NCBI RefSeq assembly: GCF_028309625.1
Contig: NZ_JAQMHR010000002.1
Span: 248,001-312,000 of the forward strand
Direction: 5' to 3'
Source of the DNA: Trichococcus sp. K1Tr
GTDB lineage: Bacteria > Bacillota > Bacilli > Lactobacillales > Aerococcaceae
Length of the DNA stretch: 64,000 bases
Shown here: piece after piece, positions 44,968 to 54,493 of the stretch
How the letters are laid out: each line of letters begins with the position of its first letter
Position numbering within the stretch: position 1 is the stretch's first letter
The notes under the pieces: generated by a model
Told to the model about the DNA's origin: nothing
Database searches by the model: none
Seen by the model: only the letters and a program-made list of their open reading frames with translations
Made by a program: the position numbers and the translations under genes

Positions 44968-45690
44968 ATGCTGAAAGATAGAAAAAAATATTGGACAGTA
45001 CTGCTGGTCAGCCTTTTTCTGGCAAGTTGCAACCAAACACAGGAAACAGCTGAAGAAGAAAGTTCATCGCAAGCGACAGCGCAGAGCAGTTCGGCAGCCA
45101 GTACCGCGAGCAGCGAAACGGCAGCAGCCTCGGATGAATCCACTGAAGTAGGTGATCGTCTCGGCAAACTGTCGAAAAGCTATATCGACATTATGGGCAG
45201 CGGCAATTACTATATGGCTTTCCGTTCCACAACAACATTTGAAGGCGAAATGATGGAATCCGAGACGATGATGACCGTTTCTGGCGACAGAACCGCGATG
45301 CAATCAAAATCCGCAGACACCGAAACGACAATGGTGATGATGGACGGCAATATCTATATGATCGACCATGTCAACAAAACAGTAATGGTTATGCCTGAAA
45401 CAATGATGGAAGGGGAAGAAACCCTACCGGAAATCCCGGAAACGAACGAGCCGGTCGAAGTGGATGACATCGAATACATCGGCAGCGGTGAGGAAGATGG
45501 GTTGGTTTACGAGGAATATCGAACAGAGAGCGGCACGCAAATTTTCTACTATTTTGATGGCTCCGACCTGAAGAAAATCAAGACGATTGATGAATCATTT
45601 GAATCGGTCATGGAAATAATTGAATTGTCCGATAACGTGTCGGAGGATGCTTTTGAAATACCAGCGGACTATCAGCAAGTGACTTACTAG
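44968..45690 (+). CDS. Putative lipoprotein (DUF6612/LppX-like)
   Basis: A 240-aa secreted lipoprotein. Residues 1-23 are a signal peptide ending in the lipobox LASC; a Ser/Ala/Thr/Glu-rich linker follows (about 24-58), then a beta-rich domain with repeated Met-rich strands (MMESETMMTVSG, TMVMMDGNIYMIDHV). The fold suggests a LolA/LppX-like lipid-binding half-barrel, but this is a guess from the strand pattern. Promoter -10 TATAAT at 44886-44891; ATG 9 nt after AAGGAG. Confidence 0.75.
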   Translation: MLKDRKKYWTVLLVSLFLASCNQTQETAEEESSSQATAQSSSAASTASSETAAASDESTEVGDRLGKLSKSYIDIMGSGNYYMAFRSTTTFEGEMMESETMMTVSGDRTAMQSKSADTETTMVMMDGNIYMIDHVNKTVMVMPETMMEGEETLPEIPETNEPVEVDDIEYIGSGEEDGLVYEEYRTESGTQIFYYFDGSDLKKIKTIDESFESVMEIIELSDNVSEDAFEIPADYQQVTY

Positions 45691-45727
45691 ATGGAATGAT
45701 AAGATCCTCATATAAAGGAGTGGGACA

Positions 45728-46723
45728 ATGTTACTGTTGTTGGAACAGATGAATGGATATGTGTTGGCGGCAGTGCTTGTCCTCTGCATTTGGGTGCTGT
45801 CCAAGGCAACAGATATTCTGGTCGATGAAGCCGTTTCGTTGTCTTTGGAGTGGGGGATGTCCCAGCTGGTGATAGGTGCCACGATTGTTTCTTTGGGAAC
45901 ATCGTTGCCGGAATTGGCGGTATCGATTTCCTCTTCCTTGAAGGGCAACGGCATTCTGGCTTTGGGAAATGTGGTTGGATCGACATTCGTGAACACCAGC
46001 TTCATTCTGGGAATCGGAGCGCTCTATGGAAGTATACCCGTAAGCCGGAAAACCGCATACAAGCACACCGTCTTGTCGGGGCTCACGCTTTTGTTGATCC
46101 TCTCCTCACTGCCGATTTTTCATGCGGATGGCCAAGGCAAGATACCGCAGTGGCTTGGCATAGTCTTCCTGGTATTGACTCCTGTTTACTTCTATTGGAC
46201 GGTGCGGGAAGGGAAGTTATCCGATGAAGAGGCTGTCATAGAAGAAGACAAGGAAAAAGGCATGCCGATTCTGACCAAATTGATTAAGCTGCTCGTCAGC
46301 GCAGGTTTTGTGATTGCGAGTGCTTCTGTACTGGTAAGTACGGTGGAAATCGGTGCTGCCCGGATCGGCATCCCCGATTCGGTCATCGCTTCCACGGTCG
46401 TAGCCTTCGGAACCGGGTTGCCTGAAATCAGCACAACCATTGTTTCCGTGAAAAAAGGCTACGGCGCTCTGGCGATAGGGAACATCATGGGTTCCAACCT
46501 TTTGAATACTTTGCTTGTTCTTGGGGTGGCATTAGGATTGTCTCCGGGAGGAATGATTGTCAGTCCGGATTTCTATCAGATCCACTTTCCGGCGTTGGCT
46601 ATTCTGCTGGCAGTTTTGGGATATTTTTCCTATAACAACAAACGCGATGTCATCAGTAGAAAAGAAGGGCGCATTTTGATATTGTTCTATCTCGTGTATC
46701 TGGTATGGAACTATTTCTTATAG
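45728..46723 (+). CDS. Na+/Ca2+ exchanger family protein (CaCA)
   Basis: A 331-aa, 10-TM antiporter with both inverted alpha repeats: SLGTSLPELAVSISS then GNVVGSTFVNTSFILG, and AFGTGLPEISTTIVS then GNIMGSNLLNTLLVLG. The acidic residue in each GTxxPE is the ion ligand. It should exchange Ca2+ (or K+) for Na+/H+. Short central loop, rich in Glu (EEAVIEEDKEKG). Confidence 0.93.
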   Translation: MLLLLEQMNGYVLAAVLVLCIWVLSKATDILVDEAVSLSLEWGMSQLVIGATIVSLGTSLPELAVSISSSLKGNGILALGNVVGSTFVNTSFILGIGALYGSIPVSRKTAYKHTVLSGLTLLLILSSLPIFHADGQGKIPQWLGIVFLVLTPVYFYWTVREGKLSDEEAVIEEDKEKGMPILTKLIKLLVSAGFVIASASVLVSTVEIGAARIGIPDSVIASTVVAFGTGLPEISTTIVSVKKGYGALAIGNIMGSNLLNTLLVLGVALGLSPGGMIVSPDFYQIHFPALAILLAVLGYFSYNNKRDVISRKEGRILILFYLVYLVWNYFL

Positions 46724-46724
46724 C

Positions 46725-46765
46725 AAAAAGGTTCGTGACCCCGCAAGGGGCACGAACCTTTTTCT
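46725..46765. terminator. Bidirectional terminator between the exchanger and PerM-like gene
   Basis: AAAAAGGTTCGTG / CACGAACCTTTTT with inner CCCC/GGGG. Confidence 0.88.
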
Positions 46766-46766
46766 G

Positions 46767-48047
46767 TTATTCTTCTTCAGTATCGTTAACGTGATCCGGA
46801 ACATCCCGGGCAACATCCACAGTCGCGAAATCCTTGACGGGGGTGGAGCCGTTCACCAAGACAGGCTCTTCCTCGTCCAGCTCGAATGGACCGGCCACTT
46901 CGCCAAAGTAACGATTGTAGCGCAATTTGAATTTCTCGAGGACATGCTCGAAAAGAATCTTCAGCATCGCGAATAGCGGCACGCCCAAAATCATCCCGAT
47001 AAAACCGAGCAGATTGCCCATGATCAGCAAAACGATGATTATCATCAACGGATGCATCTTCAAGTTCCGGCCCATGATGCTCGGTTCGATGATGTTGCCT
47101 TGGATGAATTGCGCTAAAGCCCAGACGACAACCATTTTCAGGAGCATGGCCGGAGACGTGAAGGCCGCGACGAACAAAGCAGGGATGACCCCGATTGTGG
47201 CACCGATAAAGGGAATGACAGCCGTCAAGGTAGCGATCAAGGCAAGGACGAAGGCGTAATCCAGGCCAATGATCAAATAACCGACTATCAGCAAGGCACC
47301 CAGACTCAAGGCGACGAGCAGCTGGCCTTGGACATAGGAACCGACCTGAAGCGACATCTGTCTGGATATCTTTTCGATATCATGGCGGAAAACAGGCGGG
47401 ATATTCTTCATGACAAAAGGTTGGAACTTTCCTTGATCCTTCAGCATGAAGAAAAGGATGACCGGAAAAGTGACTGTTACGACCACTACGCTGGAAATGG
47501 TGGAAAAGATGTCCATAATTTTTTCGCTCGAGTTGCCGATCCAGGCCAGAATCATCTCAGGGATACTGCCCACTGTGCTGTCCAACCAAGTTTGCGCTTG
47601 TTCATAATAGTCCTTGAAAGTACTGTTCGCGAGCAGTCTGTCGAAATAAGCGTTCATCTGTTCAATATATGTAGGAAATTCATTGACCAGATTGGTGAGT
47701 TGGCTGGATAATATCGGAACCAAAAGGACAACCCCATAGACCAGCATGAAAATGAAGAGTACAAAGACGATTGATGTCGCCATTCCCCGGTTGATTTTCC
47801 TTCTTTCAAGGAAGGTCACCATCGGATTGAATATATAATAGAAGACGATTGCTAAAATCACGGGTGCCACGATGGTGGAAAAAATGACCTGCAGCGGTTT
47901 GAAAATGAATGAAATGGTATCCATCGTAAAGATGAGCACACCGATCAGAATCAGGGTGGACAGGATATAGATGATTGTCTTGCCGCCCAAAAAGGAGATG
48001 AGGCGCGTATCTTCGGGTATTGTTATTTTCGTTTCTTTCTTTTGCAT
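46767..48047 (-). CDS. PerM/AI-2E transporter family membrane protein
   Basis: A 426-aa protein with about eight TM helices of the UPF0118 family: first two TMs after a basic start, a long extracytoplasmic helix region (NEFPTYIEQMNAYFDRLL), then family motifs GQLLVALSLG, FIGATIGVIPALFVA and IQGNIIEPSIMGRN. Members have been tied to AI-2 export, Na+(Li+)/H+ antiport or glycolipid flipping; which applies here cannot be told. Acidic C-terminal tail (VNDTEEE). Confidence 0.88.
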   Translation of the reverse strand: MQKKETKITIPEDTRLISFLGGKTIIYILSTLILIGVLIFTMDTISFIFKPLQVIFSTIVAPVILAIVFYYIFNPMVTFLERRKINRGMATSIVFVLFIFMLVYGVVLLVPILSSQLTNLVNEFPTYIEQMNAYFDRLLANSTFKDYYEQAQTWLDSTVGSIPEMILAWIGNSSEKIMDIFSTISSVVVVTVTFPVILFFMLKDQGKFQPFVMKNIPPVFRHDIEKISRQMSLQVGSYVQGQLLVALSLGALLIVGYLIIGLDYAFVLALIATLTAVIPFIGATIGVIPALFVAAFTSPAMLLKMVVVWALAQFIQGNIIEPSIMGRNLKMHPLMIIIVLLIMGNLLGFIGMILGVPLFAMLKILFEHVLEKFKLRYNRYFGEVAGPFELDEEEPVLVNGSTPVKDFATVDVARDVPDHVNDTEEE

Positions 48048-48254
48048 ATGCTGTCCTTTCTTACGCCGTAGCCGGATTTGGCCCGTATAGCGGCATAGCG
48101 GGTTTCTATTTTTAGTTTACCAGAGTTCCCTTTGAAAGCCATACTGCAAAGGTCCTATTTCCGGGAAATTCTGTCGTACGATTGCTCGTTTGAGGGTGCC
48201 GGAATGAATTGTGTTAAAATGACAGGACAAAAACAACAATAAAGGAGGCAACTT

Positions 48255-48860
48255 ATGAAATACAGCATCTATACACGGACCGGCGATAAAGGCAACACAC
48301 GCATCGGAGGCGGGAAAGCTCTTCCGAAAAATGCCGAGAGGATCGAAGCTTTCGGCGCGCTCGATGGTCTGAACTCGTGGTTCGGGCTTGTCCGCACGAA
48401 AAATGATTGCGGCGAGGACATCCAGGAGGATATGGCGCTCATCCAACAGTTCCTGTTCGATTGTTCCTCAGATCTGTCGATCCCGAAAGGGCACCGGGAG
48501 TACAAGCTCGCGCAGGATCACATCGACTGGTTGGAGAAGAAAATCGACGGTTACAGTGAAGAACCGGATGAGACCCAGTACTTCATCATACCGGGCGGAA
48601 CGGAACTGGCAAGCTGGTTCCACGTTTTGCGGACCACGACCCGTGACGCGGAACGCCGGATCGTCACCTTCATGGAGCAAGAGCCGGATGAAGTGAATCC
48701 GTTCGTGCTGAAGTTCATCAACCGCCTTTCGGACTATCTGTTTGTCGTGGCCCGGGTCGCCAACGCACGCAAAGGCGTTCCCGATGTCCCGTACGAGCGT
48801 AGCGAAAAAGTGTTCCGCATTTCCGGAGATAAGGAAATTTCCAAGGCGAAACCGGAATAA
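48255..48860 (+). CDS. Cob(I)alamin adenosyltransferase (PduO type)
   Basis: Transfers adenosyl from ATP to cob(I)alamin to give coenzyme B12. 201 aa, a five-helix PduO/PF01923 protein; YTRTGDKGNTRIGGG binds ATP, RTTTRDAERRIVTFM and FINRLSDYLFVVAR are active-site segments. It stands alone, with no B12-dependent enzyme or eut/pdu gene nearby. AAAGGAGG site upstream. Confidence 0.93.
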   Translation: MKYSIYTRTGDKGNTRIGGGKALPKNAERIEAFGALDGLNSWFGLVRTKNDCGEDIQEDMALIQQFLFDCSSDLSIPKGHREYKLAQDHIDWLEKKIDGYSEEPDETQYFIIPGGTELASWFHVLRTTTRDAERRIVTFMEQEPDEVNPFVLKFINRLSDYLFVVARVANARKGVPDVPYERSEKVFRISGDKEISKAKPE

Positions 48861-48950
48861 TAGAGGAAGCCAAGAATCGGTTTTTCCTCCGGGCGCAGCC
48901 CACGAGAGAACATTCATATATTACTCAATCAAAAACGCACAAGGATACCG

Positions 48951-48990
48951 GTCACAGACGGCCGGGGTCCTTGTGCATTTTGTTTATATT
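48951..48990. terminator. Bidirectional terminator between the adenosyltransferase and nnr
   Basis: ACGCACAAGGA / TCCTTGTGCAT arms with inner CCGG/CCGG pairing; the minus-strand reading has TTTTTGA after it. Confidence 0.7.
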
Positions 48991-49001
48991 AAGTTGAAAA
49001 G

Positions 49002-50549
49002 TCAGCGCAATACCGCTGGTAAAGCTTCGATGAGATCCGAAGCCATCAAGCTGTATTCGGATTTTTCCTGGGCTGCGATATCGCCCGCCAAACCGTGGAT
49101 GTAGACACCCAATTTGGCCGCTTCGGAAGGAGCCAATCCTTGAGCCAACAATCCGGCGATGATGCCGGTCAGGGCATCGCCCGAACCGCCTGTCGCCATG
49201 CCGTTGTTGCCTGTCGCGTTGATGTAATGCTCATCCTGATGGGCAACCACAGTCCGGGCATCCTTCATGACAAAGGTCAGATCCGAATCAGCCGTGCAAA
49301 ACTCCGCAGTCCCCAAAAGGTCCGCTTTTATTTCTGCCAAGTCCTTATCCAAAAGACGCGCCAGTTCCTTCAAATGAGGGGTAAGGATGCTCCCCACCGG
49401 AACGGCCTGCGCCACTGCGCTGATGCGGGCACGGGAATCGTTACCCGGTAAAGCTGCGTCGTTGAAACGATCGGAAAGGATATTCAAGGCATCCGCATCG
49501 ATGATCAAAGGGATCTGACTGTTTTCGAGAACCAAATCGACTACCATGCGGGCAGTATCGGACTTCCCGATTCCGGGTCCGACAACAATCGCATCGGCGC
49601 AGGAAACCGCGGCGATTATTTTCAGGCGTTCGCTCTCCTTATCCAATCCGTCCGGCTGGTAAGTCGTCAGGATGGCTTCAGGCAGCTGCATTTGAAGGAT
49701 GGCGCGGTTCTCATCCGGTGTGATGATCTGGACCAAACCTGCGCCGGTACGGTAGGCTGCTTTTGCAGACAAGAAGGCAGCCCCGCTCATGTTTGCGGAT
49801 CCGGCGATGATCACGACCTTGCCGTAAGTGCCTTTGTTCGAATAAGCCGCGCGTCTTGGAAGCGAAAAAAGATCGCTCTCTTCATAGAACAGCACATTTG
49901 AAGAAATGACGTCCATGGCGCTCGGCGGGAAACCGATATCGCTGACGATCAGTTTTCCGGTGTGCAAAGAACCTGGGTAGAGCAACTGGCCGATTTTTTC
50001 GATCCCGAAAGTGATGGTAACATCCGCCCGGACAGCGGTTCCCAGCACTTGTCCATTGTCGGCGGAAATGCCGGATGGGATGTCGACGGCAAATACATAT
50101 CCTTGGAACGCGTTCATGAGTTGGATCGTCTCCGCGTATTTCCCTTCTGCCGGCCTGTCCAATCCGATGCCGAAAATCGCATCGACCAAGACGGTGTAGC
50201 CTTTGAAATTGATTTCGCTGACGTCATCCCAGATGACCATTTCCAAGTTTTCTATGATGTCGAGTTGTTTTTTGGACTCAGCGGATAATTTGTCGCGTTC
50301 GCCGATCAAGAATACATCCACTTGGAAGCCGTGGTTCAATAAAATGCGGGCTGCCGCCATTCCGTCGCCGCCGTTGTTGCCTGAACCGCAGATCACCAGG
50401 ATGATGTCCTCTCTTGAGATGCGTTCTTCCATGGCTGCTACGACCTGATTCGCTGCATTTTCCATCAGCACCATGGCTGGGATGCCGATCTCATCGATCG
50501 TAAAGGCGTCGATTTTCTTCATCTGTTGGCTGTTGACAAGTTTTTTCAT
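49002..50549 (-). CDS. nnr: Bifunctional NAD(P)HX epimerase/dehydratase
   Basis: Repairs hydrated NAD(P)H. 515 aa: residues 1-215 are the YjeF_N epimerase (CGSGNNGGDGMAAARIL; VDAIFGIGLDR; AVDIPSGISADNGQVLG), residues 230-515 the ribokinase-like ADP-dependent dehydratase (TYGKVVIIAGSANMSGA; GPGIGKSD; TPHLKELARL; NGMATGGSGDALTGI). Both halves are complete. ATG at 50549 behind AGGAGGAAC; upstream in-frame codons are not supported. Confidence 0.95.
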   Translation of the reverse strand: MKKLVNSQQMKKIDAFTIDEIGIPAMVLMENAANQVVAAMEERISREDIILVICGSGNNGGDGMAAARILLNHGFQVDVFLIGERDKLSAESKKQLDIIENLEMVIWDDVSEINFKGYTVLVDAIFGIGLDRPAEGKYAETIQLMNAFQGYVFAVDIPSGISADNGQVLGTAVRADVTITFGIEKIGQLLYPGSLHTGKLIVSDIGFPPSAMDVISSNVLFYEESDLFSLPRRAAYSNKGTYGKVVIIAGSANMSGAAFLSAKAAYRTGAGLVQIITPDENRAILQMQLPEAILTTYQPDGLDKESERLKIIAAVSCADAIVVGPGIGKSDTARMVVDLVLENSQIPLIIDADALNILSDRFNDAALPGNDSRARISAVAQAVPVGSILTPHLKELARLLDKDLAEIKADLLGTAEFCTADSDLTFVMKDARTVVAHQDEHYINATGNNGMATGGSGDALTGIIAGLLAQGLAPSEAAKLGVYIHGLAGDIAAQEKSEYSLMASDLIEALPAVLR

Positions 50550-50798
50550 TAATTGTTCCTCCTGATGGTTGGTGGATGTCATACCATTTTCACAATTGAT
50601 ATTATACCATTCTTGGCGCTGGAAAGAATACGGGGAGCCTGATGCAGCTCTATACAAGGCGGAAAGAAAATGATTGCCTTAACAAGCAGTAGTGGTTTTG
50701 CACAACAATTTTCTGAAAACTTAGGGAAAACAGTCATTCACTTTTTATAAGTAATGTGATAATCTTATCAAGGAACTCGAATAAGGGAGGAATGTAGG

Positions 50799-51719
50799 AT
50801 GATCGAGCTGATTGCAACAGCCGAGTCAGTAGCGCAAGCCAAGGAATTGGTGGATTGCGGTGTAGATATACTATATATAGGAGAGGATGAGTACGGCCTT
50901 CGTTTGCCGTATTCCTTCACCAGAGAGGAACAGCGTGAGATCATTGCTTATGCGCACGAGAAAGGCGCGCAAGTCAGTGCCGCGGTGAATGCGATCTTCC
51001 ATAACGATCGGATCAATCAAGTGGCCGAATATCTGGCTTTCCTGCGTGAAGCGGAAGTCGACAGCATCACGTTGGGAGACCCCGGTGTAGTGCAGGTCAT
51101 GCGGGAACAGGATTTGTTCATCCCTTACCGTTATGATGCGCAAGTCATGGTGACTTCAAGCGGACAGATCAATTTCTGGGCTAAAAGGGGAGCGGTCGGT
51201 TCGGTGCTGGCTCGTGAAGTGCCTTTCGAGGAAATGAAGAAATTGATTCCCGGCGCTTTGGTGCCGGTCGAAGTATTGGTGTACGGTGCCACTTGCATCC
51301 ATCAATCGAAACGCAACCTGCTTGAAAATTACTTCAATTTCATAGAGAAAGAGGAAGCCGTGAACAAAGAGCGCGGGTTGTTCATCTCGGAGCCGAAAAA
51401 AGTGGATTCCCATTATTCCATCTACCAGGACCGCAACGGGACGCACATCTTCGCCAACAATGACCTTGATCTGATGCCCCATCTTGGCGAACTGACGGCT
51501 ATCGGCGTCTCGCAATGGATGCTGGACGGGCTGTTCACCCCGGGAGAAAATTTTGTCGCGATCGCGAAATTGTTCGTGGAAGCGCGTGAAGCTTTCGCGG
51601 AAGGGATCTGGACGGATGAATTGGCGGAACGCTTGGATGCCGAACTGCGTGCTTTGCATCCCGCCAACCGAGAGTTGGACTCCGGGTTCTATTCCAAGGA
51701 TCCGAACGAAGTTGTCTGA
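50799..51719 (+). CDS. U32 family protein, TrhP1/YrrN-like
   Basis: A 306-aa U32 peptidase-family protein. With the next gene it forms the pair known in Bacillus as YrrN/YrrO (TrhP1/TrhP2), needed for prephenate-dependent 5-hydroxyuridine formation in tRNA wobble position 34. VDCGVDILYIGEDEYGLRLP opens the barrel; the U32 signature is altered to VLVYGATCIHQSKRNLLENY, as is normal for this shorter partner. AGGGAGG ribosome binding site. Confidence 0.9.
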   Translation: MIELIATAESVAQAKELVDCGVDILYIGEDEYGLRLPYSFTREEQREIIAYAHEKGAQVSAAVNAIFHNDRINQVAEYLAFLREAEVDSITLGDPGVVQVMREQDLFIPYRYDAQVMVTSSGQINFWAKRGAVGSVLAREVPFEEMKKLIPGALVPVEVLVYGATCIHQSKRNLLENYFNFIEKEEAVNKERGLFISEPKKVDSHYSIYQDRNGTHIFANNDLDLMPHLGELTAIGVSQWMLDGLFTPGENFVAIAKLFVEAREAFAEGIWTDELAERLDAELRALHPANRELDSGFYSKDPNEVV

Positions 51720-51755
51720 TACTTTGATACTGAAAGAAAGAGAGTGTACACATAC

Positions 51756-52994
51756 ATGCGAACAATAACAAAGAAGCCCGAGGTCTTGGCCCCGGGCGGA
51801 ACATTGGAAAAATTGAAGACAGCCATCCACTACGGAGCTGACGCCGTCTATATCGGCGGAGAAGCTTATGGATTGCGTAGCCGCGCAGGCAATTTTGACT
51901 ATGAGGAAATGGCGGAAGCAGTCGCTTTTGCGCATAGCCACGGTTCGAAAGTCTATGTCGCCGCGAATATGGTCACCCATGAAGGCAACGAGGAAGGCGC
52001 AGGCGAATTCTTCCGCACGATCCGCGATATCGGCATCGATGCGGTCCTGATTTCGGATCCCGCGCTGATGGAAATCGCTGTGACCGACGCACCCGGCTTG
52101 CCGATCCATTTGTCGACACAGGCATCAGCGACCAACTACCAGACGCTCAATTTTTGGGCGAGCGAAGGCTTGGAACGCATCGTTTTGGCACGTGAAGTGT
52201 CGATGGCAGAAATCCAGGAAATGAACGAGAAGACCGATGTCGAAATCGAAGCCTTCGTCCACGGGGCGATGTGCATCTCCTACTCGGGCCGTTGTGTCCT
52301 TTCCAACCACATGTCGAACCGTGATGCCAACCGCGGAGGCTGCGCGCAGTCTTGCCGTTGGAAATACGGCCTGTTCGATATGCCGTTGTTGGGACAACAG
52401 AACCCTGTAGGTGCCGGCGAAGAAGGCATCGAAGAAAAATTCTCCATGAGTGCCGTCGATCTTTCGATGCTGGAGCACCTGCCCGATCTGATCGAGAGCG
52501 GCGTCGACAGCCTGAAAATCGAAGGGCGCATGAAATCGATCCACTACGTGTCGACTGTAGTCAATGTCTACCGCAAAGCCGTGGATGCTTACTGCGCGGA
52601 TCCGGACCATTATGAACTGAAGCAGGAATGGGTGGATGAATTATGGAAAGTCGCGCAACGCGAATTGGCGACCGGTTTCTTCTATAAAGATCCGACCGAG
52701 GAGGAACAGCTCTTCGGCCAGCGCCGCAAAATTCCGCGCTACGGTTTCATCGGCCAAGTGATGGCATACGATCCGGAAACGCAGATGGCTACGATCCAGC
52801 AACGAAACAATTTCGGTGTCGGTGACGAAATCGAATTCTACGGTCCGGGATTGCGCCACAACATACTGACTGTGGAAGCCATCTGGAACGAACACGATGA
52901 AGCAATCGACCGTGCGCCTAACGCCATGATGATCGTGAAGATGAAAGTTCCTTTCGTGGTTGAACGTTTCGATATGATCCGCAAAAAGAAATAA
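51756..52994 (+). CDS. U32 family protein, TrhP2/YrrO-like
   Basis: A 412-aa U32 family protein with the full signature EAFVHGAMCISYSGRCVLS plus Cys in NRGGCAQSCRWKYG (likely Fe-S ligands), and a C-terminal beta-barrel extension (GFIGQVMAYDPETQMATIQQ). It starts 36 nt after the TrhP1-like gene. I prefer the ATG at 51756; a GTG at 51744 is in frame. Probably tRNA hydroxylation (ho5U34), not peptidase. Confidence 0.92.
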   Translation: MRTITKKPEVLAPGGTLEKLKTAIHYGADAVYIGGEAYGLRSRAGNFDYEEMAEAVAFAHSHGSKVYVAANMVTHEGNEEGAGEFFRTIRDIGIDAVLISDPALMEIAVTDAPGLPIHLSTQASATNYQTLNFWASEGLERIVLAREVSMAEIQEMNEKTDVEIEAFVHGAMCISYSGRCVLSNHMSNRDANRGGCAQSCRWKYGLFDMPLLGQQNPVGAGEEGIEEKFSMSAVDLSMLEHLPDLIESGVDSLKIEGRMKSIHYVSTVVNVYRKAVDAYCADPDHYELKQEWVDELWKVAQRELATGFFYKDPTEEEQLFGQRRKIPRYGFIGQVMAYDPETQMATIQQRNNFGVGDEIEFYGPGLRHNILTVEAIWNEHDEAIDRAPNAMMIVKMKVPFVVERFDMIRKKK

Positions 52995-53006
52995 AACCGG
53001 AATGAC

Positions 53007-53058
53007 AAAAAAGAATGGCCCCGCGAGTATGCTGCTCGTGGGACCATTCTTTTTGATT
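53007..53058. terminator. Bidirectional terminator between trhP2 and the MFS gene
   Basis: AAAAAGAATGG...CCCGCGAG / CTCGTGGG...CCATTCTTTTT. Confidence 0.88.
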
Positions 53059-53088
53059 TCGGTAAACCGTGTTGCATTCAGACTTTCA

Positions 53089-54279
53089 TCAAGAAAAAAG
53101 TCGTTCTTTCGGCTGAGCCGGTACTTTGAACAGTAAGGCGATGACCGCAGCGATGACCGTAAAGACGAAAAGTAGCAGATAAAGGTAATTCAGCCCGATT
53201 GTGTCGATGATGGGGCCGGCCATCAACTGGAAGAAGATGGTGCCGATATTCCTGGAAAGCATGGCGACGACCGCTGTTCCTGTAGCAATCAGTTTCCGGT
53301 TCAATAAGGTGGAGACCATCTTGAGGTTCAGCATGATGAAGGTACCGGAAGCGAAAAACTTGGTCAGGACGGTCGCAATGGAAAGCACCAGAAAGTCGCT
53401 CGAAACGAAATTGATCAGATACTCTGTGCCGGAAAGGAACAGAATGGCCAGAAGGAGCTGTTTGTTCGTGAAATGGTCCATGAAACGATGCGACAAAGCC
53501 ATCGCGATGACTTCCGCAAACAAAGCCACAGTCAGGGTTGTGCTGACAAGTGCGACCGGAGCACCCGTATCGGTCAAAAGCAACGGCAGATAACTGGTGT
53601 TGACTGTGTTCGTGCCGAAAATGATGAACGCCAAAAGCAGATAAGTGATGAACAGTTTGTTCTGGAAGATGTTCTTGAGCGTATTGCCTCCTGAAGTATC
53701 CTCCTGCTTCTCGGATGGATGCTCTGGAGAGGCAGCCGGTTGCTCCGGTTTAGGCAACAGATATAGGAACACGAGGCTCGAGAGATATAAGACGAGATAT
53801 AGCACGAAAATGGATTTCGGCGATACAAAATCGTAGATGATCCCTGAAATCTGTTGCCCAGCCGCATAGCCGATTGTTCCCCAGAGACGAATTTGGCCGA
53901 ATCTGTAAGGGCTGTTGGCCGCAAGCACATCAAACAGCGGTGCGAGCCCCAAGGTGATGGCGTTCGCCAAACCATAAACGAGCCCGAAGAGCCAGTTGCC
54001 TGTGAAGAAAAAGAGTCCACAACTGATGACAGCTGAAATTAGGACGTAGATGGTCACGGTCTTGCGCGTTCCCCATTTTTCATTTGAATAACCGATAAGT
54101 CCTTGGATGATGAGTGCGATTATGTTTGAAAGGATAAGGATGAATGAAATTTCCGACCCGCTTTTCCCTAGGCCGCGCATGTAGACGGTGATCAACGATG
54201 ATAAAGCTGACATGGCCATAAAATAGAAGATGAACAATATCACGTATTGCTGATAAAGGCGTTCCTTAAAATACCCCAT
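53089..54279 (-). CDS. MFS transporter (LacY/3-phenylpropionate permease-like)
   Basis: A 396-aa, 12-TM major facilitator of the MFS_1_like/PPP group: LSSLITVYMRGLGKSGSEIS in loop 1, GYSNEKWGTRK in loop 2-3 and RFGQIRLWGTIGYAAGQ in TM5, the last being characteristic of LacY/NupG/YwbF-type porters. The central loop is charged (about 190-220). Substrate unknown. ATG at 54279 behind GGGGGA; a longer frame start lacks a ribosome binding site. Confidence 0.83.
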   Translation of the reverse strand: MGYFKERLYQQYVILFIFYFMAMSALSSLITVYMRGLGKSGSEISFILILSNIIALIIQGLIGYSNEKWGTRKTVTIYVLISAVISCGLFFFTGNWLFGLVYGLANAITLGLAPLFDVLAANSPYRFGQIRLWGTIGYAAGQQISGIIYDFVSPKSIFVLYLVLYLSSLVFLYLLPKPEQPAASPEHPSEKQEDTSGGNTLKNIFQNKLFITYLLLAFIIFGTNTVNTSYLPLLLTDTGAPVALVSTTLTVALFAEVIAMALSHRFMDHFTNKQLLLAILFLSGTEYLINFVSSDFLVLSIATVLTKFFASGTFIMLNLKMVSTLLNRKLIATGTAVVAMLSRNIGTIFFQLMAGPIIDTIGLNYLYLLLFVFTVIAAVIALLFKVPAQPKERLFS

Positions 54280-54493
54280 CGAATTACATTCCCCCAATAA
54301 GTTCACTAGTATACAATATTCTAACACATGATCCGGTGATAAAGCTGATTCTTTCTTAAATTGAAAAGTGCTTCGCAAATCTCATGCCATTCTTTCCCAA
54401 AATTGTAAAAAGCGTTCGAAATGTGCCGCGCATCAGGCTTGGGATGCGCTATAATGATAGACAACTATAGTAGTGGAAAGGAGGCGCTTGCTG

